64,000 bases of DNA from Apteryx mantelli. Taxonomy: Eukaryota > Chordata > Aves > Apterygiformes > Apterygidae. Every line of letters starts with the position of its first letter. The stretch's first letter is position 1. This document shows positions 1 to 13,268 of the stretch, one piece after another. Where the stretch lies: positions 63,424,501 to 63,488,500 of the forward strand of contig NC_089980.1 of the NCBI RefSeq assembly GCF_036417845.1, given 5' to 3'. The notes under the pieces were generated by a model. The model did not search any database, had not been told where the DNA came from, and saw only the letters and a program-made list of their open reading frames with translations. The position numbers were made by a program, and so were the translations under genes.

Positions 1-321
1 TTCTCTGGAAACTTGGCTAAATGTAGTTTTAATTTTTATTTAACTAGCTTGGTAGCCAAGGTTTCCACGGTCTGTGTTTTGACAGAACTATGACAGTGCA
101 GAATGTATCTATGCCAGATAACAAATCCTATAGTGCTCTGTAACTGAAAGCAAACTGAGATGTGCCCAACCTGTTGTGCTGCATTCATTCAGCTGACCTG
201 CCCCAAAAGGTATTTGACACATCAGTAAAGAAGAAATACTGAAAGTAGCTGGATCCAGTTTCTGTGATATTTCTGCCTGCCCAGCCCCCCTGAGCAAAAT
301 ATTTTTTCTGCGAAAAAGAGT

Positions 322-368
322 ATCAGGTAGGTCCCTTCCAACCTCAACCATTCTGTGATTCTGTGATA
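322..368 (+). mobile_element. CR1 LINE 3' tail fragment
   Basis: The stretch reads GGTCCCTTCCAACCTCAACC and then two ATTCTGTG-type units. This is the characteristic 3' end of avian/sauropsid CR1 retrotransposons, which end in a short octamer repeat instead of poly-A. Only the last ~45 bases are recognisable; any 5' part is truncated or too diverged to see. It is the only clear CR1 end I found, and it is the main evidence that the window is from a bird or close relative. Confidence 0.85.
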
Positions 369-3300
369 GGGTAAGAATTTTATGGTATGAATCCATGGAT
401 CAAAGAAATTAAGAGGAGAAAGCAGTTGATGCCTCCCAGTATATAGTACAGAGAGACATCATGTTTGAGATAAAAGTTTCTGCACTGTATAAAGTTGTTA
501 GGGGGAGAGCTCAGTCATCAACACACGAAGAAGGACTTGTATGACAAAGAAGGTAGGATAACTGTATCCAGCTGAAATATAAATAAATCTTAGAGTGTTA
601 GGAAATAGATAAGAATGGGGTGGGATTGAGCATCTCAGAATTGTAATTAAAATGCTCTGAAAGCAATTTTTGTGTGGTTAGAAATTCTTTTCCTATGCCT
701 GTTTCAGTTGCTTTCTTTGGTGTGTTGTCTCAAAGAAGGGATTGAGTAGTATTTCAGAGTGCTCCTATTTTACATTGGGCTCTGCAGAGAATGTGTCAGG
801 AGATCTTAAGGTGCAGGGTGGCAGCTACATTCCCCACAAAGGGTATCTTTTGAGCTAGAGTTAGAAACAATGACTAACATTTGTCTGGAATTACTTGTTT
901 CGGTCATATGTGGGATAAGCAGCTGTGTCCTTGACAGACTGTTGTCTTGATAACCAGGAATGGGCCTAGAGTGTAATATTAACAATGTCAGAATGTGGTT
1001 TTTTTAACCCAAATTACTAAACTAAGGTAATCTTAACTGTCATACTGGGATGCGTATGCGTTACAGTGTATGTTGTTTCCTTTTCTGTTACTGCTTTACA
1101 GTATTGGTATTACTGTTTCCCAGCTGGTTCCTGTATTCTGGTATAATTAAAGCAGTTCAGCTGCTTTTGTGGACAAAGCTCAGAGCTGATACCTCTGGAG
1201 GGAGACATTGGGAACTGAACTGAATGTAAACCTGTGTATTTGGAAGCATCTTTCTGTATCAGCATCCCTGACCACTACTGAGTTAACATTTACAGTGACC
1301 TGCTCTGGTATACATAGGTCATTACTTTGGCAATTACTTTGTAAAAGTTCTGGTGACAAACAGTAGGCAATGTAATTTTGAATGATGTCCTGACAGTTTA
1401 AAATGAACAGTGCCCCTCACATATGGACACTTCAGTGGACCATAATCCAGTCTATTAGTTTGTTGATCCCATTTCTTCTTGGAGATATGCAACTACATGC
1501 AAAAGATAAATTGAGAGAGTTAGTTACAAAAAAATCATGGTATTTTTCTAGCTTATTTTGCTATAGCTAATTATGTATGTTCAAATAAAAAAAAGTAGGA
1601 GAGAAAAGAATGGAATTTGAAAACGTGTACGTCTTCTACATAAAAATCCATGTAAACTCAATGTAACTCAGTTCACTCTTAAAAAGATGGCTGACTTCCC
1701 TTAGCCATATGGGATGTACTTCTGAGGATGCATGTAATTAGCTCTGCTGCTGCAGTCAATGTTTATGGAAATAAATTCCCACAGCTGATTCTGTGTAAGT
1801 AAATTTTTTTATCACTGAAGTTTTGAATAGCCACAGAAGCCTGCCTGTATAAAGAAAGCTGTAGGGTCTGTGCAGTAGTTTTACACTTGTAATTATTGTG
1901 CCTCAGCATCACCTCCCTCTATTGATCTTCAAACCAGCATACAACAAAATATAAAATACAAACAGTTCCAGGAAAAAAACTCCATTAAGTCTTTTAATGA
2001 GTATAGGATTCTGCAGGGTTCCTCGTGCAGGAATGAGACTACAGTATATTTTCCTATCTGACAGGAATGTCATAAGAGGCATCTGAATATTATGTGATGG
2101 GAAGGGAAATAAATATATATGGATAAAATAAAAATATGCCTAAGCAGTCAGCCTCTGCAGAAGAAGAGACATAGGCCGTAAACTCTTTGGAAAGCCCTTC
2201 TCAGATGCCACCAGATCATTTAAATTACTGAGTATTCTTCTAGTAATTTTAGACCTACAAAGACAGGCATGTTTGTAATTTTATATAAGGATATATAACT
2301 TTTACCTCTTGACTATTTGAAAAATAAAGGCCCAGTTTGCCTAACAAGCTTGAGCAGGACATGATTTATTTTGGAAAAGTCTGAAGCACTTGATTTTTTT
2401 TTTTCTATATTAAAAAACCAAACAATTATTTCAGGTCACTTTTTACTGCATTCTCTATTTGAGCCTTTATTTGACGAAATATTCAGGGATAAGCAATTCT
2501 AATACAAATGTTTAGAGAATTTATTTTTTATTTCCAAGACAAATGTTATTAAACAAGTTTGAAAGAGAACCATCCGGACAGAGGTGAATTACCAATAACA
2601 GACTTTGCAAACGGAGTGCTTCTTAGCATGCGTTATCAGTCTGCCTAAACAGACGCTATTTAGAGAGATGTCTGAGCTTAAAGGTAATGATAACAGAAAT
2701 TTGTATTCCTCAATGATCCAGATGAAATGTAGATTTGATTTGACTTCTCATTTTATTTATGGTAATCTCCTTTGGGAGTGAAACAGCATTCTGCATTGCT
2801 TCTTTCTCATGTATTTTATGGAGTGGCAGTGTCCATTTTATGACTAGTGTGGCTATTGCAAATCAAAATGAGGCTGGAGCCCTAAATATTGACTGCTATC
2901 TAAAAGCCTAATGAAAGGACTCGTGGTGCAGTGGAGCCCAGCCTGCCTGGGAAGCGGTGGGTGAGTGGGCAAGTGGTGCCCTGCCCTGGCAACAACAGGG
3001 TCCACCGCTGCCCTCCCAAAGGGTACGGGAAGGTCGGTACTGGCTGGGCCAACTGCAGGAAAGCTCAGGCTCTGAATGTGCAAACAAATCCACATATCGT
3101 ACCTCTTGGATACACCCTGACTTCTGAGACGGGATCCCTCTCTTTCCCCTTTTTATCTTTGTCTTTCCGAGGATTGATTTAGCCATTTTGATACTGTGTG
3201 CTAAAACCAAAATTGTTATTCTATAGGTGCAGAGACATTTTCTGAAAGGAATGAAGTGGCTTACAGTCAGCAACCCCCTCCACAGATATAACCATTTCCT

Positions 3301-4430
3301 GTATAAAAAGGAGGACAGAGCAGAGAGGAGAGGCAGGCTGGATGATGTGACTCCTCATTTTAGAAGCTGCACATCTGGATGCTTACATGACTGAATCATT
3401 CCACTATTTCTCTGTTAGGTGGCAGAAGTTTATTTCTGTCAGGGGTTTGTGTCATGAAACAAATACTGTGGCTTGCTTATCATGTCCGGGGAGAGCTTTC
3501 CAGGCAGGCTACTGTGAGAAGGTGGGATTAAAACCCTAATGTGCTTTTTGTCAATGTTTCATTTTTTGTATGATCTTGCTCTTAGCAAAGTCAGTGGGAG
3601 AATTCTCCATTTTAAATTGTGCTTTCATTGGCATGGCTTGTATTAATATTTATCATGTTGATTTACCCCTCTTTCTGCCCAGAGGTCATCTGGTTGCTGG
3701 CTAGTGGACATCCTCAGCTGCAGGAAGCAGATAACATGGGAGTTTAAAGGGGCCTCTGACAATCCAGCAGTTTCACTGGACAGCCCCAGAAAGCTGAGGG
3801 AAGGGCAAGAGGGCAATCAGGATCAGGCTTCCAGGCTTACTGACCTGTGTACATTTTCTAGTCACTTCACAGGAGAAAGGACCAGAGTGTAGTTTAAAGT
3901 TCAAAGCTGATACCAGCATGATTCCCCATGATTTAGGGTTGTATGGCCACACTTCAAGGGGGTCTGAAGGCTGCCTGTGAATTAAGAATATTGGCGCAAA
4001 TTTGGGAATCACTCAAAGCTTTAGGCATGTCCTGCATTACGCAGAAGCAAAGAGCCACCCCTGGGACTAAAATGAACCAGTCAGACTCAGCTAAACATGG
4101 GACTATTTATGGGAAGTTGTCTGTGTTCTCTTGTGACTTGTGGATGTTGTCTCGTGTTCACCAAGGCTCTTAGCCCTATTTGCAATTAAATATAGCTTTC
4201 CAAGGTTTTCAGTCTGCTGTTTTCCCAGGGGGATGTTTGTTCCTGGCACATAGCCCTCTCTCTCTTTTATCGTACCGAAAAACATCTCACTCTCTGAGTG
4301 TGGGTGCTTTTTGGTAGATGACCAGCAGCTTCTACCAAACTCCCTGCTCTCTGCTGTCAGATCAAGGGCATTATGGTACAATTGATCCTACCTTTCTAAT
4401 GCTCTGTGTCTCCTTGTTTCTTCCTCTTAG
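369..4430. other. Intergenic DNA, no gene seen
   Basis: AT-rich sequence with no supported gene. A GC-richer block at about 2915-3170 has open frames in several phases but no recognisable protein. A TATAAAAAG motif at 3302-3310 resembles a TATA box and could serve the candidate transcript that follows, but nothing else marks a promoter. Short ORFs here look like chance. Confidence 0.6.
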
Positions 4431-4528
4431 CCCCTGCCATGATCCTGAAATATCTTACCAAGGACAGAGCGATGGAGGAGGTTTGCCTTCCTTACAGTCC
4501 AAGGCAGTTGGTGTTAGGGATCACAGAA
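4431..4528 (+). other. Candidate exon 1 of 4 in an upstream transcript
   Basis: A pyrimidine-rich tract ending in TTCCTCTTAG (AG at 4429-4430), with a branch-point-like TCTAAT about 30 bases upstream, precedes a 98-bp segment. The segment ends at AGAA|GTAAGTGC (GT at 4529-4530). Two of the three forward frames stay open, but neither translation resembles a family I know, and 98 is not a multiple of three. Similar exon-like segments follow at 6667, 7972 and 9877 on the same strand. It may be a lncRNA exon, an upstream UTRN 5' exon or a chance decoy. Confidence 0.25.
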
Positions 4529-6666
4529 GTAAGTGCACGCAGAAGGTGCATTGTTGTGGCGTGTGACGCCTACATCTATCCAGTTTTCATATGCCTAATT
4601 GTCAAGAACAGTGCCTAAGAGCATGTACCAAAGCTGTCAAGATCAAGTACTGTTTTTGTATATTCTCTGCAACTTATCTAAATACGGTACTCCCAGGAAA
4701 ACTTTCTCAAGAGTCTAGACTAAATAATATCCATAAATGGCACCTTGAATACAGATATATAGCATTTTGTTTAACCTCATAATTAGTAAGTGATGTTGGT
4801 ACTAGAAAAAATACCTTTTTGCATGCTGTTCTTTATAGGAATTTAACTTGCCACCATTGAAACAACTTGATTCCATATGATTCAGGTCTCACACCAAGCC
4901 TCACACTTGCATAATTTTTTGAATCATTCAGAACTGCAATACACTTACACATTTGTTATTGCAAGTTTGCCATGGCTAATGACATATAACTGTTGTCTCC
5001 TGAGGTCTTTTGTTTTCACTTGAAGCCAGAGGGATCAAAGGTCCGGTATTTTAAGGAATTTGGCACTTTTAGATAAAACATTCTGCATTCTGTGAATGTC
5101 CAATCTCTAAAGATAAGGAGGGAGCAGTACAGTAAAACCCTGATATCTCTGTAGAAAGGACAGTCAGAATTTAATTTGCCTAAGTACCTTGCGTGGTAGT
5201 TGTTTGCATTCTTCAGTGTACCTTTATTTTTTTTCCCCTCTTCTTATAAAACCTTTTGTGCTTATTTTTGTACTGATTGTATTAACATTTGATGCCTGCT
5301 GCTGTGAAGCTTTTGTCATTATAACAATTGCTTCTGGAGCGTTTCAATTCTTCTAGCAGATTCCTATCAATGATTATAGGTTTCAGGGCTTTAAACTGAT
5401 GTTATTTTAACATATGGTAGTGGTATTTGCTGGTTTCCTTTGGGAATCCCACCCACTGTGTTAGCTGCAAACAGCTACATGAAGAATGCTGTTCTCATGG
5501 TTTAAACACTTGTAATACCATCCCACCCAGCCTAACCTCAGTTTGAGAATGACTTCTAATCCATAAACTAAATAAGTAGTGAAGCTATATGTTGCTCTGC
5601 CTCTGATTTAAAGGTATTTCTTCCAAGCAAGTTAGTATTTAACTTTCTTTATTCTAGTCTAACAATTTATATATACAATACAATTCATATACAGGTGTGC
5701 AGTCTGTTGTTGTACAAAAGAATTTAATTTGCTGAGAAAGGGTAGTACAGAATTCTGTTAGTGCAATCAAATAAAATATGAAGTATAAAAGTATACATAA
5801 GTAATACAGGAAATTGGCTTACATAAGGCGAAACAAAGTGAAATGCTCTTAGTGCTAGAGTTCTTTGCATCTACCTTGTGATTTAAAACTAGAAATTGTC
5901 CTAGCAAGTCATCTGAGCATGATAGCAGGCCAGTTTTTAAGAAGCATTAGTTTCATCAGGCATATACGTGGATGGCCAAATCCCAGAAGTGTCTTAGGTT
6001 ATCTCATCATGATAATGCAAGATTTTTTCGTTTGATGAGAATCTTTGGATGATTTATTCCGTAATGCTTTTTCCCCTCCTTTTCATACTTCTGCTAGCAT
6101 TTTGTACCAGATGCTGTTCTGTCATGAAAGCATCTGCTTCTTGAGTTCTTGTGACTGAAGACTTGTCCACCTTTTCCAATGTGTAAGTTGGTCCAATAAA
6201 ATCTAGCCATCTCTTCAAATTTTGCTCCTTTTCTATCATTAGGCCATCCCAACTACAACATTACTGTTACAAATACCTTTTCTTGCTCCACAACCCAAAT
6301 AATTTGTTTTTGCTTAAAGATGGTACTATCCTTATGCATGCCAAATGTGGCTAATTGAGGTGTGTGACATGGATTCAGCACTATTTTATTCATTTGATAT
6401 CACCACGTGGTGGGGGGTCTGATTGTATTTGTATTCCTATCTCAAAAATTTGTGAAAGTGGAGCATGATAATATTACAGAGAGTAGCTGGCCCCGTTACC
6501 TACAGATATATAAACAGAGAGAGAGAAAAGACTTGTTCCACATCAAAGAAATAATAGGTTTCTGCCTTCTCTGTAGAATTAGAGAGAAACTATTCCATGA
6601 TATGTAACAAAAATATGAACTTGCTGTCAGCTGGTAATATTGCCCTTTATCTCCCCTTGCCTACAG
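4529..6666. other. Nothing recognised between candidate exons
   Basis: AT-rich sequence with only short chance ORFs. I see no repeat family, RNA gene or promoter. If the exon chain is real, this stretch is its intron. Confidence 0.5.
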
Positions 6667-6758
6667 CAGCAACCAGATGGATGGAGGCAGTGTGCCTTCC
6701 TGTGTTTGCCAGGAAACTTTGCTCTGTCTTGGGCAATCCAGGTGTTTGACAACTCCAG
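6667..6758 (+). other. Candidate exon 2 of 4 in an upstream transcript
   Basis: The tract CTCCCCTTGCCTACAG (AG at 6665-6666) is a strong 3' splice site. The segment ends at ACTCCAG|GTTAGT (GT at 6759-6760), giving 92 bp. One frame is open through the segment and well beyond both ends (6640-6963), so the openness is not specific to the exon. The translation resembles no family I know. Confidence 0.25.
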
Positions 6759-7971
6759 GTTAGTATCTGAAGCTTCAGGTGCGATTCTGCTGTCTAAACT
6801 TAATCATCTGGTGCCATCAGAGATGCCCTGGGGTAGCCTGCCTACTAAATGCCTGCCAGATGTTCTACCAGAAGGGTTTGGGTGCCTACAGGTCCAGTGT
6901 CTCATCATTCCCATGTTCAGCTCTTCTTGGGTGGCTGAAATAGGATTAGATACTCATGTTTAGGTAACCAAATCCCTTTCCTTTGTCTGAAAACATACCA
7001 AAAAAAAAAGTCTGAGGTCACCTCTGCTGGTTTTGTTGCCTGGATCCATTCAGCCATCTGCTTTGGGCTCTTTTGGCTCTCATCATGCTTCCATGGTGCA
7101 GTTTTACATTACGACTGACGAGGCTCGATGTTGGCTAAAAGGAGCATTCCTTTTCTTTGTTCTTTGCCCTTGGCCTCGCTCTCCCCCTTCTTCTCTTTGT
7201 GCCCATTTAGGGAGCTAAAACAGTTTACTACAGAGTCAGCTGAACAACAGTATTAGAACAACAGACTCAGTGGTAACATGCAAGTGAGAAAGGACAGTGT
7301 CCATTTAACTGGCAGCTACCCTTTTGATCATCCACATCACAGAACTGCCTGTTTAGGTGACCTACCTGGCCTTGTAAGTTATCTACTCTTTGGCTCTACA
7401 AATCCTAAATAATTGAGCTCTTCAGATGTGGATCACAAAGGCCAAAAAGGCAAGTGTCACCCGAAGGTGAAGCATGTGCAGTTAAAGGAATTGCGGCCGT
7501 GGAGTTCATTTTCAGGGAAGACTAAATGAATCAGAAATCAGACCATTTTGAGGATGCACTACAACATCTATTCTTTCATAAAATGCTTCAACTAGAGCCC
7601 TGGCCATCTGCAGAACTCCCCAGACTAAACCAAAGGACTTTCCTATAAATAAAAAAGGGACAAGCTCTGGAGGCAATCTGAATGTCTGTGAAAAGTCTCA
7701 TTGTCCAGTCCATGAGGGCTGGAAACTTCTTAGGTAGCAGAATTATGGATGTTAATAGGAACTCCTCCAGCTGCTTAGAAATGGAGGAGACAGAAACACA
7801 GTTTGGCTTCTGATGAAAGAGAGAGTGGCTTGCTCTTGTGGTGATTCTGAGACCCCATATTCTCCAGCTTAGGGATACTGGCAAAGCTACAAGGGCATGT
7901 GGGAAATACGGAGCCTTACATAATGTTTGGGGCTCTTTCTCCCTAACCACTTTCTGCCTCCCATGGTGCAG
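6759..7971. other. Nothing recognised; longest non-island open frame
   Basis: The longest open frame outside the CpG island lies here on the minus strand (7588-8049, 153 codons). It shows no domain, signal peptide or recognisable motif and has no splice or promoter context, so I do not call it a gene. The rest is plain AT-rich sequence. Confidence 0.5.
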
Positions 7972-8040
7972 AAAAGTGGATGGTTTCCAGCTGAAGTAGC
8001 TGCTGGAAAACTCCCCCCAGGGAAGAAAAAGTAGAGACTG
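7972..8040 (+). other. Candidate exon 3 of 4, non-coding
   Basis: A textbook 3' splice region: branch-point-like CTAAC at 7943-7947 (25 bases upstream), a pyrimidine tract through TTTCTGCCTC, then GGTGCAG with AG at 7970-7971. The 69-bp segment ends at GAGACTG|GTAAGTC (GT at 8041-8042). All three forward frames contain stops, so it would be non-coding. This is the best-formed of the four upstream exon-like segments. Confidence 0.3.
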
Positions 8041-9876
8041 GTAAGTCATAACTCACCACTGAAGCCAAGCTGAGCATGGTTAGTATTTGAAAGACAGGCT
8101 CCGTAAGGAGAATGTAGAGAGTATATGAATCACTTCAACAATCACTGAAATACTCTACAAATAAAGATTTGTTGTTTAATTATAAAATGCATGCTGGAAT
8201 GATATAATTCTGAATGTATATGAGGAGAGCACCCAAAAAGCATTATTACATTAGAGTAATCATTAGTGACAGCTATGGCTCTGAAAGTGTATCCTAGAGG
8301 TGAAAAGCAATCCTTGGATTAACAGGGTTTCTGCACCAGCTCTAGGACTTGTAGGCCTACTCAGTCATTGTTGAAAAGGTTTTGTTTTCCTTAATTTTTC
8401 ATATTCTAATTTGGTAAAGTTTCTTTCCCGTTGCTAGTGTTACCATGCTTCTGTTTATTGGTTGCTATTCCTGAAAGCAAATCCAGGCTTAGACGTTCGT
8501 GGGAAAAAGATGTGAAGTAGGGAAGTGGAGGAAGGCCCTTTGGAAGATCTGTAGCATTTGATAATGTTACGAATGAGGCCAACAGCTATTTTAAAAAGAG
8601 CTATTCAAGTGATTTATTTATGGCAGAAATGGAGGAGGCCAAACAAACTCTTTTACCCGCTTCATTCTACAGCTCAGGATATTCTTCCTGTTCTATTTAT
8701 TCTTCTGCAGCATACTTTATCTTCTGCTGGTGTCAGTGGAGGTTTTTATAACACACTGTTTTTTTCACTCTATTGCTCTGAGATCTCTGCAGCTTTGCAC
8801 TTTGAATATTTATAAATAAATCATTAGTTTTCTCAGATGAATCATCTATTGTTTGAGGTGAGCAGAATATTTTAATAGCATATAAATTAAGAATGATGAT
8901 TTCTAAATGTTTGTTTTGTATTTTTGACCTGCTCTAGTTACAGTTTATGTCCAACATGGTATGAAGAAAGCCTCACTGACCTGCAGTCGTAACTGAGACA
9001 CATGCATCCTCATTATTGTTATTCATGACTCTTGATGTAGCTGTAGCACAGAGGAGTGACGTTCTTTGGTCACTGAGGTGCTAGGCACTGCTTAAATACA
9101 GAACTGAAATGGCCCAAAGCTTTTACCTGACCAGAAATAACAAATAGAGATAGACAGATAGCAGAGCACAAGGAAATGGTGAGATGTTAGGACATGAAGA
9201 GCCATTTATGCACCTGGAGCTTGCCTTTTTTTCTAACTATATCAACTCATCTTCTGAACACTATTCCTGCTCCCTAAAACCTTGCCTCAAACACATCCAG
9301 AGGCAATCTCACTTGCAACACATCTACCTCAATATTTGTCAGCATGGTGGGCTGTGGACATCTCATAACATATATTTCAGAACTTACTGTGATATTTCTG
9401 TCTAGAATATTTTAATAGTTCTCTCTGTGTCCTGTTAAGAACACATAATTGAGGCTTCACTGATTCTATTTGGAGGAAAAAAAAAAAATTCAAAAAGATT
9501 CACAAGGCTCAAGCACTGCACTGGGGAGACATCCAGGGTTTTGCCTTAAGCTCTTTTTAAGAGTGGGGCCTACAGGAACAGTCATACACATTCTTCCACA
9601 CTCAAAATTGCAAAGCTCGCTCTGTGGAAAAGCAAACTCCCAGTTCTGGAGTAAAGAAGTACTACTAAATAGTACTATGCGGCCTTTAATACAATGCATA
9701 TGACAGTGAGGACAAGCTTCAAGATGCAAAAGAAAGAATTTAGGGATTGTTTAAGAAAAATTGATAAATGTGATAAATTAATCATAAGTAAAATCATCCT
9801 GCTAATAAAAAACAAGGTGCAGAGGTCTTCCATCTCCGTTCTGTGCTTTCTCTCAATCCCTCTCTCACTGTTGCAG
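8041..9876. other. Nothing recognised between candidate exons
   Basis: AT-rich DNA with a short A-run at about 9477-9488. No gene, RNA or repeat family recognised. Confidence 0.5.
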
Positions 9877-10095
9877 AAACAACTTAGTCCTGCTTCAACG
9901 CCTCATTCTGAGGGCAGCAAAATTCAATAATGCACTTTTTCCCTTTCCTGTATCTGCTCTTGCCATACCAATGTCTTTTCTTCAAACCATGTCTTTCCTT
10001 TCCAGTGCAATGGCACAGTGTTGGCTGAGGGTGAGCTGAAAGGCAGGATCAGCTGCATAAGAAAGGCAGAAATAAACACAGGTATTGGAAATAGG
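9877..10095 (+). other. Candidate terminal exon with poly-A signal
   Basis: A long pyrimidine tract ends in TCTCACTGTTGCAG (AG at 9875-9876). About 195 bases on there is AATAAA at 10071-10076, followed by a GT-rich stretch (10093-10103). This is the layout of a last exon with cleavage near 10090-10095. An internal donor (GAGG|GTGAGC, GT at 10031-10032) is an alternative ending. The exact 3' end is a guess. Confidence 0.2.
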
Positions 10096-13000
10096 TATGT
10101 GTAGGACTATAGGGTCACTAGCTTAGATTAGATGTCCATGTGGTCATTGAATCCCACCCAGAGAGTCCAAAGAATGTGTCTCAGTGAATTTAATATTTAT
10201 ATGAATAATATGAGTTTACAGGAATTAATGAATTACATGAACATAATGCAAATGCATTAAACAAGCATTGTGATAAAAATGGAGGGTTTGATCCTGCAGG
10301 CATCTTTGCTGAGAACTCTGCTGTTGTATTTAACAGCATCAGTGATTTCAGCAGAATTTTGCCATAAACATTTGCTTCTGTAGCATGCTATATAGTATCT
10401 TAAAACTGTTTTCTACTGGCTCCCCTACTTCACATCCATTGTCAAGACCATTTCTGTTCTGATGCTGACAAAACATTGCCAACTGGTGATTGCTACTTTA
10501 GGGCAAGGAAAGATAATTTTATATTTCAAAATAAATATTTCACAGGATTTACTAAAATTAAGTTTTGTTCCCAGCTAGCTTTCCTAATCATACAGTTCTG
10601 GTTTACTCTTAAGTGTCTTTTTTATGTGTTCCCTGCATCATGTTTCAGACTAGATTTAAACTCTTAATTTGCCAGGCTTTGATATATGTGCATTTTAAGT
10701 ATATATTTGTCCTTTCGCCAGTAGTTACAACATTTGTTAGATTACATGAACAAAACAGTTTTAAAACATACCTTCTATCCCAGCCCAGGCACAAACTCTT
10801 TGGGTGAGGGACTTTGTTGCTCAGTGTTTACATACTGTCTAGCTCAGTGGCACCTGATCTTGACTAAAGCCTTCGGTACTACTATGCTATAAATACACAA
10901 TCATTGTGTACTTTGTAAATGTTTTTAAGATCTGTCTGTAAGTGCTTGAAGCACAAGTGCTTGAATATTAAGCTACGATTATGTTACAATGATACTCTGA
11001 GAAGACTCTTGCTCATATGCTTGGAAAATTCTTTTAATATGTTAGTAAGGCCTTATTTTCTGAAATGCAAGTACTAGTGTGAGTTCTTTCCTAGCAAGAA
11101 CAAATTCTAACATTGTTCCCTTTTCAAACACTTGGCCTCTGTTACCTCCAGTTAGATACATCAGTGATGTATTAAGGTTCTTTGTTGTTCCCTCCTTTTC
11201 TTCTGACAGTATCTACAAAAAAAGGCTTTTTCAGAGTAGGAAAATTGTTTCAATCATCTTTTCATTCAGCTTTGTGGTCTCTTTCTTCATTTCAATGATT
11301 AAGCACTTGGCAGGGCTGGACTTCTTTTCTGGACTGGAGGATAGCTTTGGTTTGGAACATCCCAAAGTAAATGATGTCCAAAAGTTTCCTCTTTGTCTGC
11401 TGTGATTTCAAAGCAATTTTCATGGCTCAGTTCAGGACTGCCTAATAGAAAAAAAAGGAATAATAATCATTGCCTGCAGCAGTTCTAGCACAGCAGTTAA
11501 ATAACTAGTTGCAAAATAATTTGAGTAACCAGCAAATATCTCTTAGAAAATTTCATATTCCCTTAAGAAATATGTACTTTGAGCCAAACACTTTTTCTTG
11601 AACTGGGCATGAAATTCCCATTGCAGTCAGACGGCAGTAGCGGGCCCAGCATGCCAAGTGAAGGAAGAGCAAGCACGCCCTTCATGAGCCTGCTTTTCTG
11701 AAGTGTGAAGCTCACACCCATTAATATTGCCTGGAGTGCTGGGTGTTGTGGATTCCCATTGCTTTTGAAAATCTAACACCGTACCCGCATTTCAAACATT
11801 CCCAACAGCATGAATTAGACTGCTCATCCACTGTGAAACCCACAGTACTTACTAGGTTCAAACCTCAGTCTTGGCCCCAGCTGCACAAAGCAGACAGAAA
11901 GCTGCTCGAAATGAGCAGCCAAGATTTGCCACTCACACAGGGGGAAATTTCCATTTCATAAGAAACACAGCTAGCACACAGCTAGGCAGGCACCAGCATG
12001 GGGAGCAAGGGGGCAGGGTGAAGCGCCTCCTCTGGGTCTTACTGTGGGCAGTGTAACTGGTGCCTGTTGTAAGATAAATTTGGGAGGGGGAGGAGAGACC
12101 AGTCAAGATGATTTGAACCACTAATTGAAATAGCTTTAACTATATCTTAAGATAATTGACTTCATTCAGGCTGAATTTCCATAAAACAAATGTGAAAATG
12201 TGAAGCAGTGGAAAGTCAGATTAAATATGCACTTTGTTGAATGCCACTGCTTGTAGAACATCTTGTTTCATTTTACAGATATATCAACAGAAAACCAAGA
12301 CACTGCAAAATAAACTTGTACTTAAATTCCTTGTGGGTATATAACTTTACTTAGGTAATTTATTCCACTGACTAAAAAGCGCCATTCATTTGCTCAAAAT
12401 TAAAAATTTATACAAGCATTTGTAGTGTTCAGGTCTAGTGTTATCAGGATGACTTTATTTATTTTAGTTAAAAGCCCAAATCCTTGTTATTTCAGAATAA
12501 AATAGTCAGTGATAGTAATTAAAAGTTACTCAGGCTTTCAGTACATTAACAAAATTATGCATGTTTTGAAAACGGGAGGCTAATGGTAGTCTTGTAAACC
12601 CATATTGAGACACTTAAGAGTGGGGATTTCTAGAGTGACCAAGGGCGTGCTTGCAGCAGCAGGTATGGAAAAAACAAATCAAACCTCATCCTTACTATAT
12701 TCTGCCCATCCATGGTCTAGAAGCAGAATACGTGAATATTTGATCAGGACCGTGAGAGCACTGCTTACGTAGCTTCTCAACTGCAGCTATCTTGCATTTA
12801 GACAGATTAGTGCAAAAGAATTTCTAGCCTGGCTCTTGTCTCACACGTGATAACTACCCAGCTCCACCTTATTTAGGTGTATAAAACCCACAGGCTACAA
12901 ACTGTAAACCCTAGTGTAAAAGTTTCAGCTGATGGAGAATGGTCAGTAGGTGGGAAGGTGGGACACATCATCCATGGCATGGGCTTTTTGCCTGTTCGCT

Positions 13001-13237
13001 TGCTGTTCCATGGTGTGCTGCTATGCCGGTAAAGAAGTTAATGAATGGTATTTCTCAGCAGAGATGGATGTTACTAACACTTGTGCAACTCTTGTATGTA
13101 AAATCTTAAATTGTACTTCTAATTAGGGAGTTGCATGAAGGGCCAAGAGCAAAACATCCATTTTGATCATTTAACAGGAAACAGCAACAAGTAGTGACAT
13201 ATACCTAATTGTATGATCTAAAATGAGGCAAATAAAT
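10096..13237. other. Intergenic DNA, no gene seen
   Basis: AT-rich sequence. The largest open frame (11079-11405, 108 codons) looks like random hydrophobic sequence without family features. No RNA gene or transposon recognised. Confidence 0.6.
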
Positions 13238-13268
13238 GTAAAAAAAAAGAAAAGAAAAGAAAAGAAAA
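13238..13268 (+). repeat. (AAAAG)n microsatellite
   Basis: A run of As followed by four to five AAAAG units; pure purine on the + strand. Confidence 0.85.

Noticed and set aside
7485..7500. TTAAAGGAATTG resembling a conserved 18S rRNA segment
   Set aside because: Only 12 bases match and the flanks do not; chance.
7588..8049. 153-codon minus-strand open frame
   Set aside because: No recognisable domain or supporting promoter/splice context; the + strand of the same interval has a better exon-like signal.
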